Notes under the pieces: generated by a model | Database searches by the model: none | Told to the model about the DNA's origin: nothing | What the model saw: the letters and a program-made list of their open reading frames with translations, nothing else | Assembly (NCBI RefSeq): GCF_010389155.1 | Contig: NC_057766.1 | Coordinates: 43,534,463 to 43,598,462 of the forward strand | Origin: Erigeron canadensis | Taxonomy: Eukaryota > Streptophyta > Magnoliopsida > Asterales > Asteraceae | Direction: 5' to 3' | DNA length: 64,000 bases | Shown: piece after piece, positions 38,130 to 51,169 of the stretch | Layout of the letters: every line of letters starts with the position of its first letter | How positions within the stretch are numbered: position 1 is the first letter of the stretch | Position numbers and translations under genes: made by a program

Positions 38130-38455
38130 AAGGGGTGTTTGGTATGATGGAATGGAAATAAGAGAAAGAGAATGAAAATGACTTCCTTTGTTTGTTTGAG
38201 ACGAAGAAAGGAGAAAATGGAATTAATTCCATTCTCTCAATTCTTTACAAATTGTAGAGAATGAGTGAGAATGAAATTTTTTTTTTTTTTTGAATATGTT
38301 ATATGTAATAAATGTATTATTATTTAAAATTTTATTTTTTATATATATTCATTCTCTGTGGGTACCAAACAACGGAATTCATTATCTTTCCAAATACTCA
38401 TTTTTTTTCTCACTATTTCCATTCTCTATGATTCCCTCATACCAAACATCCCAGG
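38130..38455. mobile_element. MITE with GGGTGTTTGGTATGA ends
   Basis: The left end GGGGTGTTTGGTATGATGG faces the right end CCCTCATACCAAACATCCC, an inverted pair. The subterminal blocks GAGAATGAAAATG and CATTTTC/CATTCTC are also complementary. No target duplication was resolved. Confidence 0.7.
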
Positions 38456-39734
38456 TTATCACGATCCATGTAGCAAGTTAGCAACATATATAATCATAGT
38501 ACAAAATACAAATTAACGTATTATGTTTATATAATATGTATACATTAACAAGCATAAAAGCAAAACCCAAATAAAAACAGAAGCAATTAGCTACACGCCG
38601 ACACTTCTACTCAAAAATGATAATTCAAAAAATTTAGCCAACGTAGAACATAAATAAAATCAAAAAAGAAAAAAACCATCGGGGTAAACATGCTAATTTG
38701 GTGGAAGTTGGGGACCAAATTTATAACTTTAGTCTGACCGTCTCACCTCATATCCCGGCAACCTCCAACACCCCCCAAGCTACCGTCACCTCCACTTCGC
38801 AGCCCCCATCCACCTGCCGCGGTAAGTTTTCAATTATTGTATCAATCAAAACTAATATTTCAATCTTATTTGATTTATTTAATAGTTGCTGCTGTAATTA
38901 AATTTCTATCATATTTATTCATTTACATATACATTTATATTATTTATCTTTACCTTTTATTGAATATTTGGTACCTTTTTGAATGATCATTTTAATAAAC
39001 TAGTAAGTTGTGGTTTAAAGCTGTATTCATTATCATTATCTATATCACATTTATTTTAATAGTAGCTATTTTACTTTTACTTTACTTGTATAGTTGGTAT
39101 AGTTTTAGTTTGTCATATTTTGCAATATTTGGTATTAAATTTGTTTCATTCTCATGGTTACGCGAGGTCATGTCTTTCAAGCTTACGCGGTGGGTCTAGG
39201 CGGATTAGTAGTAAGATTGACATTGTGTGTTTTCAGGTGGGCGACTTAAAGACAATGTAGTACATATGGACAGTGGCATTGATAGGATCATGTTGGTGAG
39301 ATTGGTGATCGAAGAGGAGACCTTTTAGCAGGTATGTTCGCCAACCACTCCTAGGAGTTTGAAAGCTGAGACTCACTAGATAGATTATGAGGGGTAGCCC
39401 AGAGGCTCAACGATTAATATTAGGAGATAATTTAAACGGACATATATGAGGGGAAGCATACAATGTACTTGGGCGCACATGCTGGTTTCTGGTTTGGAGT
39501 AAGGAATGAAGGACATACGCTACTTGAGTTTGCTACCACCACACGACTTGGTTGTCGCAACTTTTTCTTTAAGTAGAGAGGCACCCAACTGATATTCTTC
39601 CAGAGTGGACAACATAGTACATAGATCGAATATATCCTAGTGCGTAAACGCGAGATTAGGGTATGCAGAGACTGCAAAGTTCTTCCTAGAGAGGCTTGCT
39701 ACTCCCAACATAAAACTTTGGTCAAACTGTCAAA
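38456..39734. other. Intergenic DNA of unclear origin
   Basis: A GC-richer patch at 38750-38825 runs into a GTAAGT donor-like site (38822), and a CAG acceptor-like site occurs near 39238. No protein family is recognised. It could be an exon of an unknown transcript or chance. Confidence 0.35.
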
Positions 39735-40648
39735 GACAGTATAAGCACACGCTTGTTGCATGACCCATGGAGATGATGCCGGACTAATGCTTCCTCCAAG
39801 GTTGGCTTTTGTACAGGTCTCATACTTTAACCTTAATTTCTTTTAGTATTTTACGAGTTATGCTTGTAGTTATTATGTCGTCGAAAGTTCATCTGTTTAT
39901 CGTGTCACATGCTGTTAGATTTTCCTTCCTTAACTCTCCAGCATAATTTAGTATCTTAGTTTTCTTGGTAGTACAAAGAACTTCAGTTTTTATATTAAAT
40001 ATTTGCAAAAGGAACATTGTTGTATGCATTAGGTTTTCAATAGTTATTACAATTAATAGACACAACTATTCTCATTTTAGTTTACTAATTACTACCAGTA
40101 ACTGTATAATTGCATAAAGTCTCTTTCATGTTTAAAGGTGGTGCTTGTACAGCTGTGCTGATTTGGAAGAAGGCTAATGAAAAGATTGAAGTTCTTGATG
40201 CTGCTCTGTCCATCAAAGATGTACTTCATAATGCTGGGACTAAGTAAAACTAGCTGATTCTGATCAAAGAACACCAGGATGGAAAATTAATTTCTAGGAA
40301 ATGAAGGTGAGCTACTAAATGAAGTTTGAAGTGACTTGTTATCACTGTCAGATTATTATTCTCTCCATACTCAGTGAAATGTACATATTATCTTTAACAT
40401 ACTTTTTTTTTTCCTCATCTCCAAGTAATAATGAATTTACTGGTGCAGGGTATTCCTCTATGAATTGAAATTGGTCCTTGTGATGTTTCCAGCAGGAGTG
40501 TGGTCATATCTGGAAGAGCTATTCATGGAAAACCAGGGAAGGTTTTTGGAATATCTATGGAACCTTCAGTACTCTTACCCAATGTCAAATAAAAGTCGGA
40601 TGCGGTTCAATTACCCCTTTTGGATAAAGCATCTTCTCTCCAACATAG
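39735..40648 (+). pseudogene. Prolyl-tRNA synthetase pseudogene fragment (organellar type), introns retained
   Basis: Three exon remnants keep their order and splice sites: about 39735-39816, 40138-40306 and 40449-40648. The first encodes ISTR...MTHGDDAGLMLPPRLA, part of the class II catalytic core. The second contains IWKK, IEVLDAALSIKDVL and, after a frameshift, DSDQRTPGWKINF then a stop in place of Trp and EMK. The third reads GIPL, a stop in place of Arg, then IEIGPCDVSSRSVVISGR and GKPGKVFGISMEPSVL. This order matches the bacterial/organellar-type ProRS that charges tRNA-Pro in plastids and mitochondria. The N-terminal part and the end of the anticodon-binding region are absent. Retained introns mean it arose by DNA duplication, not retroposition. 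Confidence 0.85.
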
Positions 40649-42648
40649 GTATAGAGCCCAATCCTAACACCTTGCTTGTGAAATAAGAGTAAAATAATGA
40701 AGGATGGAAAAAATTTTAACCCCCACTTATTTTTAGATTATGTGCTATCATAATTACTGTTTTTCTTGGGGAAACTAAATCTACTTCAACAGGGTTGGAA
40801 TTCATGGTGGGCATATATATGTAGTGGTTTCATATGTGATGAGCTCATTTGCATGTGTGTGGAAAAGTAGGGAATCACCTGCTGGTTGAAGCATGCATCA
40901 TTTTCCCATTAGCCTTTCACTCTTCCCATTACATGATTGTTGGTCCAAACGTTAGGTTTCCCAACTCTGTTCAGCTATTAAATTTCTACTAGAATAATAA
41001 AAATGACATTAGTAATTTTCCACAACGTTTTCACTTTTCACTATACCAAATTTATGAGGATTTGAGTTACAAAGCCATCATCTTTGCTTTCAAATTTTAA
41101 TATTAAAGTTTGATGAGGTAATTATGATTTTTCAATTAGTCCTGGACAAGGCACTATTTCTAAATGTATGATTTTTGGGTGGTTACTTTTAGAAAAGGAA
41201 AATAGGGTCCCTAAAGAAAATGTGGTTTTAATGTCTGTGCAAGTGGGCCGGATCAGGTCAGGATGACCCATACCCTTTCTTTAGATTGTATACATGAAAA
41301 CTTGTATTTTGTGTCTATATGATATTTAGGGGGTTTAGAAAGGGAAGATGAAATTTTCCCAACATTTCCTTATTTTGTGTCTATATAGTTATTCAGTTAT
41401 AGCGACTTTGGAAGTTTTATGCATTTGAATACACCTCAAGAGTTTGAGTAACTTTGGCCTGTCTGTCTTAGTTATTTTCAACCACAGATCATCTAATTTG
41501 ATATCCCGTTCACAACCAAGCCGGTCATTAAAATAGTCTTTCTCATAAATCTATCGTATAACCTGATGAAACTATATTTCCAGTTCACCTTTCACTCCTG
41601 ACTTCCTTATCTTATTTTACAGTGATCAAGATGATGGTGAAGAAAACATAGGTGCAACCTTTAGATGTTTTCCTTCCAATTAACCTCAAGGGTCAAAGAA
41701 CTTCCTTATGACGGGTAGTCCTGCAGACGCAGTTATAGTTTTTGCTAAATCTTACTGAACAACTGTCCTATTCATAATCAGGTCCACATTCTATTCTTAG
41801 GTAAATTTGCGTTTTCAGTTTTCATAAGTTATTTCAAATTAGCCTGAATACTAAACTTTTCCTTCCTTCAATTTTAGTAATTAGGACTCGTGTTTGAACA
41901 TCCGCATGTAAACATCTTGGGTGTGGGAAAGGGTTCGGAAACCATCACAGGATACCCAGTTAGGTTTTGTAGTTTGAGTAATTTAGCTTAGTTAACCATA
42001 ATGCGGTGGGATAAATAGTTTCTTATAGTTTCCTTTTTGTTTTTTTCCATGATATATGATAGTATTTACGGTAATTGGTAAGAGTTTTTATCATGAAGAG
42101 TAAAGAAATATAAAGGAAAACATTCGTTATCAAATTTTAAGTTGATAATTAAAGAGATGGATGCTGAAGTTCGACAAAATGTATAAAGAAATCATTAATT
42201 AACATTTTAGATGTAAACTATATTAGTAATTTTCCATATTTAAATTTATTTATTACTTAGCCAGAAAACAACAATAGTTGCCTTAGTAGGTGGGGATACT
42301 ACAAGGTTATTTGGCATCTTGAAAAATTAAGGGATTTAACAAACTTATACAATTATTATAAGGGAAAATAAAAGGCATGTGCTCTCAGATCACTTGTACA
42401 GGAAAAATTTCCGCGTTGTACATAATACGCGGTACATAAATTATACATATAGGCAATTAACAATCAGCACTGTATTCTTTATTAAACACATATAGCACAA
42501 ATACATAATAAAAAACATGAAAGCAAAATACATATATTAAACAAATTTAAGAAACAACAATGCAATATAATAACTATAAGACTATAAGTTATCCGTATTA
42601 TTGATATCTTCAAGGGAATATGCAGAGTATAAGTATGAAATAATCCAA
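40649..42648. other. Intergenic DNA, no gene seen
   Basis: No further ProRS exons or other coding signals were recognised. The last 100-200 bases are likely the 3' UTR of the PEBP gene on the minus strand. Confidence 0.5.
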
Positions 42649-43532
42649 TTATCTTCTGCGGGCCGCATTTTCTCTTTGAGCATTGAAGTAGACAGCAGCA
42701 ACCGGTGACCCTAGGTCATTTTCTTGAGAGAAGGCACGAGTATTGAAATTATCACGAGAAACAGGTGTCCTTACTGATTGCCTAGCTCTTTGTTTGAACA
42801 ATAAGAACACATATCGATGGATTCCTATAACTGGCTTGGGTTTTTCATAGCTCACAATCTCCCTTCCTGATACGTATCCATTTTTTAAAATAGTTCAGCA
42901 TATGTTAATGTTTAAAGTACCAAGAATTTAACAAATATTCCATACAAGACGTACCAAAAGTAGCGTCAGTGGTACCAGGAATGTCAGTGACGATCCTGAA
43001 ACATAGAGGTTTAGTAAATTCACATTAAAATAAAATCTGTAATAATCACATTCGACTTGGACCACAACCATTTGGTTAAGGACATTAGATGCCGCTAGGC
43101 CAAAGACCTGTTGGTAACACCTGTAGGCTTATTGTATCATGTAATACATCACAAATTCACAATAGAAAAAGAAGTGAATCTTCAATTTATTCTCACCAAT
43201 GGAGATGTTCTCTTAAGTAAGGATCACTTGGGCTTGGAGCATCTGGGTCTGTCATGATCTTCAAGTAAATAATGAAAATATATGTTAATATACATACATA
43301 TATCCAGACATTTGTGAGTTTAAAGCATAAAGAAATAGAGCATTACAATAGTATAAGAAGATCTCATGTCCACTCCGCCAATTTGAACCTGTGGTTTGTG
43401 TGCAATGGTAGTAGGCATTAGCTCATGGCCATTAAAGACCTGGTAATTGGGATTGTAGGTTACTTCCATTATCACACTTGGTGTGAATGGGTCGACCACA
43501 TCTCCTATCACCCTTCCTACTACAAGTGACAT
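42649..43532 (-). CDS. PEBP-family floral regulator of the TFL1/CEN/BFT clade
   Basis: Four minus-strand exons (43532-43347, 43258-43197, 42995-42955, 42866-42649) give 168 codons. Exons 2 and 3 are 62 and 41 nt, the sizes conserved across plant FT/TFL1 genes. The protein starts [20 protein letters not shown]. It has the ligand-site motifs [18 protein letters not shown] and [12 protein letters not shown] and ends [17 protein letters not shown]. The residue that separates activators from repressors (Tyr85 in FT, His88 in TFL1) is His here (REHLHW). The exon-4 loop ([17 protein letters not shown]) lacks the FT-type YAPGW segment. Both suggest a repressor of flowering acting through FD/14-3-3 complexes. 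The [12 protein letters not shown] stretch is nearer BFT, while the end is nearer CEN, so the exact subclade is uncertain. Confidence 0.94.
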
Positions 43533-43622
43533 ATTGATCCAACGAATGTAGCCGGGACCTGTATTTATCTAGGAAGACACCTCTTATTTAATAAATCTGT
43601 AATGAAATAATGTGTGAGGTCC

Positions 43623-43629
43623 CTTTTAT
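43623..43629 (-). promoter_or_regulatory. TATA box of the PEBP gene
   Basis: The minus strand reads CTATAAAAGG about 95 bp upstream of the start codon, implying a 5' UTR of roughly 60 bases. It is a consensus match only. Confidence 0.6.
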
Positions 43630-43639
43630 AGGCACAAAA

Positions 43640-44611
43640 TATGTAGGATTGACAGATGCATGAAATGGAAGTGTTTGGGTGGCTTAATCATAAGAGCTCA
43701 AAAGATTCACTTTCATACTCAAGTTAGTACTATACTAATCTTACCCTTTTTTTTCCAAATCAGGAAGTTATTATGTCTAAAGCTTATTGGATGAATTATA
43801 ATACATTGCAAATCAAGAATAAAGGTACTACTGCCTTTTCTTTCTGAATTCCATTTTCCCACCTGTGACATATACTCTGTTATGTTCTAGGCAAATTAGA
43901 ATTCGCCTTTCTGTTATCATAGTCTTATAAAGTACGATAATTTATCAAGAAGGTTTAATGGCCTACGACATTCCTAATTTGTTTAACTCGGAAACTGATA
44001 TACTTATCACTATGTTAGTTATCAGGAATTTGCTGATAACTATTCAAATTTTGATTCTTTTCTGCTTCTATTTTTGTTATGAGTAATTAGGATTTGCAGT
44101 CATTCTAGTTATATGTAAGCAATTAATAAATAGATTCGATAAATGAAAATGATAGAATGGTATAGAGGAATATAAGTATCACATATGGTATGATTGAAAT
44201 AGATAGACGTGGAAAGGGGAAGCTTTCCAAAGATGCAAAATATGTCTCTCTATGGGATTCTTCAAAGCCAAGTGGCGGCTTGTATTTAATTCTGTATGTT
44301 GTAAGGGATTGTAAATTTAGCATAAAGTGCAGAAGACAAAATTATATATGAAGCTGTTCCATCGTTAATATTCATCTTATTCTTTTTCTCCCCTTTAGTT
44401 TCATTGATACACGTGAGCCGCGACAAAAAAAGGGTGACAAGTGTCTTGTTCTGAATGAATGAGCTTCAAAGTTACAGATGCATGAAAACGAAATCTGACA
44501 TCCAAAAGGAGTATCTTGAGCTTAGTGGAAAATATCTTGATTTCAGAAAAGAACGGGGCGAATTGTATTAGGTTAGAGATGGCAAGATGAGTGAGTGGGC
44601 ACAAGGGTTCC
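43640..44611. other. Upstream region of the PEBP gene, no other gene seen
   Basis: AT-rich DNA that probably contains the regulatory region of the minus-strand PEBP gene. No repeat arms were seen. Confidence 0.5.
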
Positions 44612-44930
44612 TTAGACCATCCACAACAAGGATGTCCATAGGAAATTTGTGGTGACATGTAGGGTGTTTGTAGAAAGACTATTGATGTGAGTGGTGACAT
44701 GGAGGATGTTCATCCATGGTTGTTTGTAGAGAAGGATGAGGAAGAATGAGGAGAGATAAAGGTAAACGACAAAAGTTACTTTGGAATTTATTTGGTTGTT
44801 TGTAAGAAGGATGTATATATTATTGTTGTGGGTAAAAAGTGTTTGTGGGAATGATGGATGAAAAGCTGACGTAGCATGTTGATTAGGATGTTTGTTAGAA
44901 GGATATCCTGAACTAATGCGGATAGTCTTA
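44612..44930. mobile_element. PIF/Harbinger-like MITE with TTA target duplication
   Basis: The element proper is 44615-44927 (313 bp). It starts GACCATCCACA and ends TGCGGATAGTC, an imperfect inverted pair, with TTA on each side (44612-44614, 44928-44930). GGATGTTTGT-type words recur on both strands inside. Confidence 0.6.
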
Positions 44931-46952
44931 TGGATCATAAGGGTTCATGCTTAATATGGGTCATTTTCAGTAAAGGTGGACACATGCCTGTTCAGGTTGA
45001 ATCACAAATTTTATTTTGTTCATTTTTTTGAAACTTCGATATGTGTTTATTATAGATACATGAATCAGAAATTTGCAATAATATAATCTAAATCTCATGT
45101 TGGGGATTTTTGCTGTACAAAATATCTCTGTGTGGCATTTGACCTGTTAGAACCATTCCCCTTAAAGCTAGTATGTTTATGGAAACTGTTTGAGATTGAA
45201 AACAACCCAAACCGACAATTTACATGTATGAATTGAATTTGTCGCCTTAGGCTTGTTTTGTTGTTTGCATTTAGTCCTAAAGTATAACATTTATCCAAAT
45301 TTGTAGTACTTAAATGATTTTTGGGATTAATATATAAGCCACGTTAAAATTTTTTGTCACCTTTATATTAGGTCTACAAGTAGACTATATACACTAAAGA
45401 GCTTTAATAAGAAGACCTAATCATTTTTCATATACTATAGTCATGTCAAATCCTCTTCTTAGGAAGTTAGCTGGACAAGTTTATGTAAAGAGGCCTAGTG
45501 ACTAAAACCAAGTCCAAGAAGGAGTTGTTTATGACTAGTTGGGCCAATGCTAAGAAAATATAACTTGACCGAGTCCAAACTCCAAATCCAAGAAGAATTT
45601 GTTTACGAGTTACGACTTACGACGATTATTGTCTCTCATTCTCTTGTGCTGATCTGATATAACCTTCTGAACTACTGAAAGGAGAGTAAGAAGATTTCAT
45701 TTTTATTAGCTTAAAAACTTATTATCGTAATATTATAAAGCTCTATGGAATTAGCTCTCAGCCTTGACATTCTAAAAAATAGTTTTTCTAGCTTTAAAAA
45801 AAGCTTTAGAGAGTAACGATGAGGGTAGGGAAACTTGTTTATCGGGGTTAGATAACACAATAAGATCAATGGTTTAAAATCAAAAGTTAACCCAAGCACC
45901 CCCAGCAACCATTTTCTCATTTTGTTCATTCTAATATAGACCCTTTTTCAAACTCTTTGCATGTGTTTTAAGCTCAAATTTTAGAACCAATTTCGCACAA
46001 AAATGCTCTTTATTATTTGTACTATTGCAATTACGAGTTTTAGCGTGGGCAGTTGTACTCTCAAGTTTGAAACATACGAGTATTAGTTTAGGGAGGTCCA
46101 TCATCATAGTTCAGACTTACGAGCCACTAAGTGTAAAACCAATGCTTTTGAACATGTTTGATATTGCAGGACTCTTTTTTCATGTCAATAGAACTCAAAA
46201 AATTAACAATAATGTGTTTAACAATCCATTAGACTTGTCTAATGCCAAGATTCAAATTGAGTTGGGTTTAGTCAGTGGGGATTCCAAGCACCGGAGTCCA
46301 TAAGACTATAACTTTATATGTTAGCGGAGAAGGAAAAAACTAAAAGGGATTGGATCAAAGCAAATGGGTCGCAAGTCTACATATGTAAACAAAAATTTGA
46401 TCACAATTTTAAATAGTATAAGCTGTTATAATATAGCCGGTGATGTATATAACTAATACGTCGATAGTACATCTTTTTCATATATTAAATCATTTGTAAA
46501 CAAATACGACTATATGAGTAACTTATCTTCTTTTGCAATTTAATTTGTATCAGCTTCATTGTCCAAAATAAAGTAGTCCCAAAGTAACAAAGTAAAAAAA
46601 AAAAAAAACATGATACACCATCAATTGAACGCATACTAGTATATTTTACTATTGACTAAAAGTATATACATGAACTATTGATCAATTTGAATAAAATGAT
46701 GATTGTGTTATAAATATTAATATCTCCAGGTTAGGGATGTTGTGGATCCAAGAGGTGCAGGAATAATAGGGACTCCTAATTCAATAAAACTGGTGTGGTC
46801 TTGTCACACAGAAGTCATATATGATATCGGATCGCCAGTCATCTTGAATACTGCCATGTTTAGTCTTCATAGTTTTGATCTTCACATTTATTAAAAACGA
46901 ATGTCTGGGCATATGGCCATTAGGTTGTTTCTATATATATATATATATATAT
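44931..46952. other. Intergenic DNA up to the T element
   Basis: Short exon-like stretches occur (for example 46738-46790, GTTAGGGATGTTGTGGATCC onward) but no protein family is recognised. A TA microsatellite at 46932-46952 marks the left flank of the T element. Confidence 0.45.
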
Positions 46953-47251
46953 AGGTGAAAGATAAATTGACTCCACCTCTTAAAAAAAGTCCAGGGGACC
47001 AATTTATGTCCGTTTGATCAAAACTTTTGAGCGGCTCAGATTAAAGAAACTCCCGCATCACTTTTACAGCTACGAGGGTAATTACGTAATTCCACGTCCA
47101 CAACAAAACCACTCTTCCACCCGTTCTCACACAAATCGTTTCTATTTTCCCTCTTTCTTTCTCCTCCCTTTACCGTTATTGTTATGCACCTTCCGATCCG
47201 ATCAATTTTCCGACGCTACTCCGGCCGTCTCATCTCATTGAATTGACAAAG

Positions 47252-50200
47252 ATGGAGGCACGGAAGAAAGTTGTATCGATTCGTAAGTTCTAATTTTGCT
47301 TAATTACAATTCATTTTTAAGATTAGGTTTACTGAATTGTGATTTAATCACTTTTATCTATTTTATTGTAATTATATCTAATTGATTTGTTAGGTTTACT
47401 GATTAGTGACGGCGAAATGAAGAAATTTGTACCGTTTCATAAGTTTTAATTTTCATCATTTTGTTTTTATTTTTTTATAATATATTTTGTTTTTATTTTT
47501 TTAATTTTAAATAAAATTGTTTCATGGAGGAGTCAGGGATTGAAACTTTCACCAGAGAAAGATGTTATCAATTTTGCAATTTCTCAATCCAAGGGTTTGT
47601 ATTTCTTGGCTTAATTCTTCTTAATCTGAATTGATATAAAAATTGCACACAAACTGTTTGATGAATTGTCTGAATGAAAAAGGATTTCTCTCTTAAATTT
47701 GATACGTTTTTATGAAAAATTGATACATTTTTATGATAATGGGAATGTGAATGGGCTTTTGGATGGTCGTGGGATTCATATTGAAGAATACCGTACGAAC
47801 TGTAGTGTACATATCTTAGAGTTGTGTCAATTCTCTTGAATCATATTACCCGTTCATGATGTAGTTTTATAGCATGAGAACCCCATGTAATCTCATTTTT
47901 CTATCAGTACAGAAATTGTCTTACGCAGTACTGTGTTATATAATTGTTCTTGATGCTGATTTTTAAAAATTCTCTGTGTAGAGCTTAACAAAACGCCCAA
48001 TATCTGCATTCTTGCTTATATAGAAATTTGCGCTATTTATTACTTAAGCTATATAATTTAATACATAAGTGCAAATGTATAACATCTCTGTGTAGAGCTT
48101 AACAGACCCCATTATGTTTTTACAGTGAAATGTGCAGATATATAAGCTCGTTTTTAAGAAAGAGGTGCTAAGTTGGAACTTGGAACGTTATATGCCTGTA
48201 ACTTAGAATAAAGACTTGGATCATGCCAACCGATATCACTGGTTTCTAATTTTTAATTTCTTCTTGTTTTTAAAGAGTTCCTTACTTAGGCATTGCTTCG
48301 TTGGTCTGTTTTAGCAGTCTATGTATAATCAAGTCATCTAGTTGATGATATGAATTTTTAAGAAAGCTTTCAGTCACTCAAAATTACTTTCACTTCCCCA
48401 GGCTATAATAGTGACTATATGTTTATACATTTAAATAACTCTAATCAGTCTTTGGAGAAAGTAAGCAAATTTAGATGATAGTATGACTTAATAACTATAA
48501 AAGATTAAAATCCATAAATAGATTATAGATTAACTACATCAGTTTATTAGTCCTTGTTGCTGCAATTACTTCTAGTTATACGTTCTATTTTTAAAGAAGT
48601 TGCCTCGAGTTTTAGGTCTGAAGAACTAAGAGTTGGGTACTCAAGCAATTATGCATTTTTTATGTGACATCTTTGAAGGCCTTTTGACTGTCGCAGAATG
48701 AAAGCATCTATCTTGTGTCTGCAACTGCTTTTTGTAAATTCTTTAGATGAAATTTTGTTGCTCAGCTCGAGCAAAGAAGTTTTTTCTTTCGTTCATAATC
48801 TTATTCTTGCAGTCGAAGCCTTTGAAGAAGATAGCAGTGAGCATGCCTCCTAAAGTAGATGTTGATTCGAAAAACAAGGTATTTACGTCTTATTTATTAT
48901 GTTGCAAGTTGTAGTTACTTAGGCGTGCATTGCCGGTATAATGATAATATTTTGGTGTGTAGGATTTTGATATTAGTGAAAGTTTCTACATCTTCCCTTA
49001 AGGACAGCAGGTCCATTTCCAGAAATTTTGGCCAGCCTTTGTCCCTTTGAAGCCTGTGAAGATAGGTGAGCACGCCTCCAAAGTAGATGCTGACATGAAA
49101 ACAAGGTACTTTTATTTCTTATGCTGCAAGCTGTAAATCATTTAGTCATGCATTGCCGGTGATATGCAACATTGGATCTTCACTTGTACACCGTGTATAA
49201 TGATAATATTTTGCTGTATAGGATTTTGAGATTAGTGAAAGATTCTACATCTTCATTTGATTCTGAAAAATTTATCAAGGAGAAGAAAAGGAAATGTAAT
49301 AGCGAGATATACAGCTCGCAGATGGGATTGGACAAGACCATTACCATGGGAAAGGTGGAGGCTTCTGTAAAGGTGTGGTGAACTAACTAGTCCTATAAAA
49401 ACATTTAATGTAAATATGTTTAGCTCACTTTGTGGAATATTTGTGTATGTTTTTCCTTCGCAGGCAGTACGAACAGCCCTAAGAATATTGGAGGATGGAG
49501 GTCTTATACTTCTCGTAGATGTCTTATACTTGTCGCAAGCCAATCCTTGGTCAGAGAAATGTCATCACTGCATAAGGAAGATTAGACTTAAACCAAAACA
49601 CAGGGATATCACAAATACAGAACTGCTTTGGTTCAAAACCAAGAACTGCTTTGGTTCAAAACCAAATGTTTCTTAGCATAAGAAAAGAGTTACCTTAATT
49701 TTAGGGTGTTTATTTGAGTGCTAATAATCTGCAGTTGGCCGTCAAGGAAACAGACATACAACCACCCTCTATTCATGAGCAGAGTTCGAGCTGGACAATA
49801 GAAGTAGGAGATCAGCTAAAAGCATGTCCTATAATTGTGGAAAGTATCGACATGGATGGGCAAATGCTTGTATAGGTACATTCCTGACTTGTAACACTCA
49901 ACAAAGCTGAAACATTTTCATCTTTATCCAACATTTTGTTTCATATCAACAGATGATGAGTGACGAATGTGTCAACTTTTTTTGGAGATCACGGAAGCGC
50001 TAAAAAGCATGGGTTTGGCTATTTAAAAGGTGCAACAGATGTCCATGGAGATAACTACGGGATGTGTTTCATTGTTGAGGTATATATCAGTCCTCTATCT
50101 GTGGTGGTTTATCAACATATATCCAAGGCTTAAACCTTAAAAAGAGTTCAGTTTACATTGTAGCAACTAGCAACCGCTCAAAACGGATTTAGATCAAACC

Positions 50201-50393
50201 GGTAATATTTTATGAGTTGGGTAGCCAAAGAAGTCTCTTTCAACTTAAACTTTTATAAAATATTAAATTGAAATATAACCTCACAAAAGGGTCATTATTA
50301 CCTATACATGGATTAAAATGCATCTAATCTTTGTCAAATATGATGTTTTTTTTATCTTGAATGCAGGTAAAGAATAACAGAAGCATTCATTAA
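47252..50393 (+). other. Candidate multi-exon transcription unit inside T, product unrecognised
   Basis: Exon-like pieces with splice consensus include 47252-47282 (MEARKKVVSIR), one ending near 49372 (GLDKTITMGKVEASVK), 49464-49676 (AVRTALRILEDGGLILLVDV onward, to a stop), 49735-49875 (SSSWTIEVGDQLKACPIIVE), 49953-50079 and 50367-50393 (VKNNRSIH-stop). The 49953-50079 exon is open as HGFGYLKGATDVHGDNYG only after a frame change at a T run near 49980. Taken together it looks like a decayed or captured gene rather than an intact one. No family can be named. Confidence 0.35.
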
Positions 50394-50668
50394 GTGGATA
50401 TAACATCCTTGGAGCAATCGAAATAGCGACTGACCAGATCACCATCCCAATTTTTTCTTAAAGAACTGCAAGTAAGAATAGGAAGAAACGGATAAATATT
50501 GTTTGACAAACTGTATAAGTTTCTTTTCTTCAAGAACTTAGATTGTATATATTTTATTTCATAGTTGTGCTTGATTTTCACAAAATTGTATCATATTGTA
50601 TCAAAATGATCACAGTTAATTTAGACCAATTTTTATTCATCAAGTTATCTAGTTCTTAATGCAGATCC

Positions 50669-51155
50669 ATAACTTACCCATGTTAAAACTAACTTATACA
50701 CGGTAACATAACTTACACATGGTTAAAACTAACTTACTCATGTTAAAACTAACTTACACAGGTAACATAACTTACACATGGTTAAAATTAACTTACTCGT
50801 GTTAAAACTAACTTACACAGGGTAACATAACTTACACATGGGAACATAACTTACACACGGGGGTAACATAACTTACACATGGTTAAAACTAACTTACACA
50901 TGTTTTGAAATAACTTACACAGGGTAACATAACTTACACATGGTTTGAAATAATTTACACACGGGGGTAACATAACTTACACACGGTTAAGACTAAGTTA
51001 CACATGGTTAAAACTAACTTACACACGGGGGTTACATAACTTACACAAGTTAAAACTAACTTACACACGGGGGTAAGATAACTTACACAGGGTTAAAACT
51101 AACTTACACATGGTTGAAACTAACCTACACAGGGTTAAAACTAACTTACACATGT
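50669..51155. repeat. Minisatellite block 1 (TAACTTACACATGG type)
   Basis: Two alternating units of 19-20 bp, GTTAAAACTAACTTACACAT and GGTAACATAACTTACACAT with variants, repeat about 25 times. Some copies carry an ACACGGGGGT variant. Long open frames on the minus strand here (repeating MCKLVLT) are by-products of the unit. Confidence 0.92.
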
Positions 51156-51169
51156 GCCAACCATGAGAA

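Noticed and set aside
43060..43140. Additional exon within the PEBP gene intron
   Set aside because: The 62-nt and 41-nt exons on either side match the conserved family structure exactly, leaving no room for another exon.
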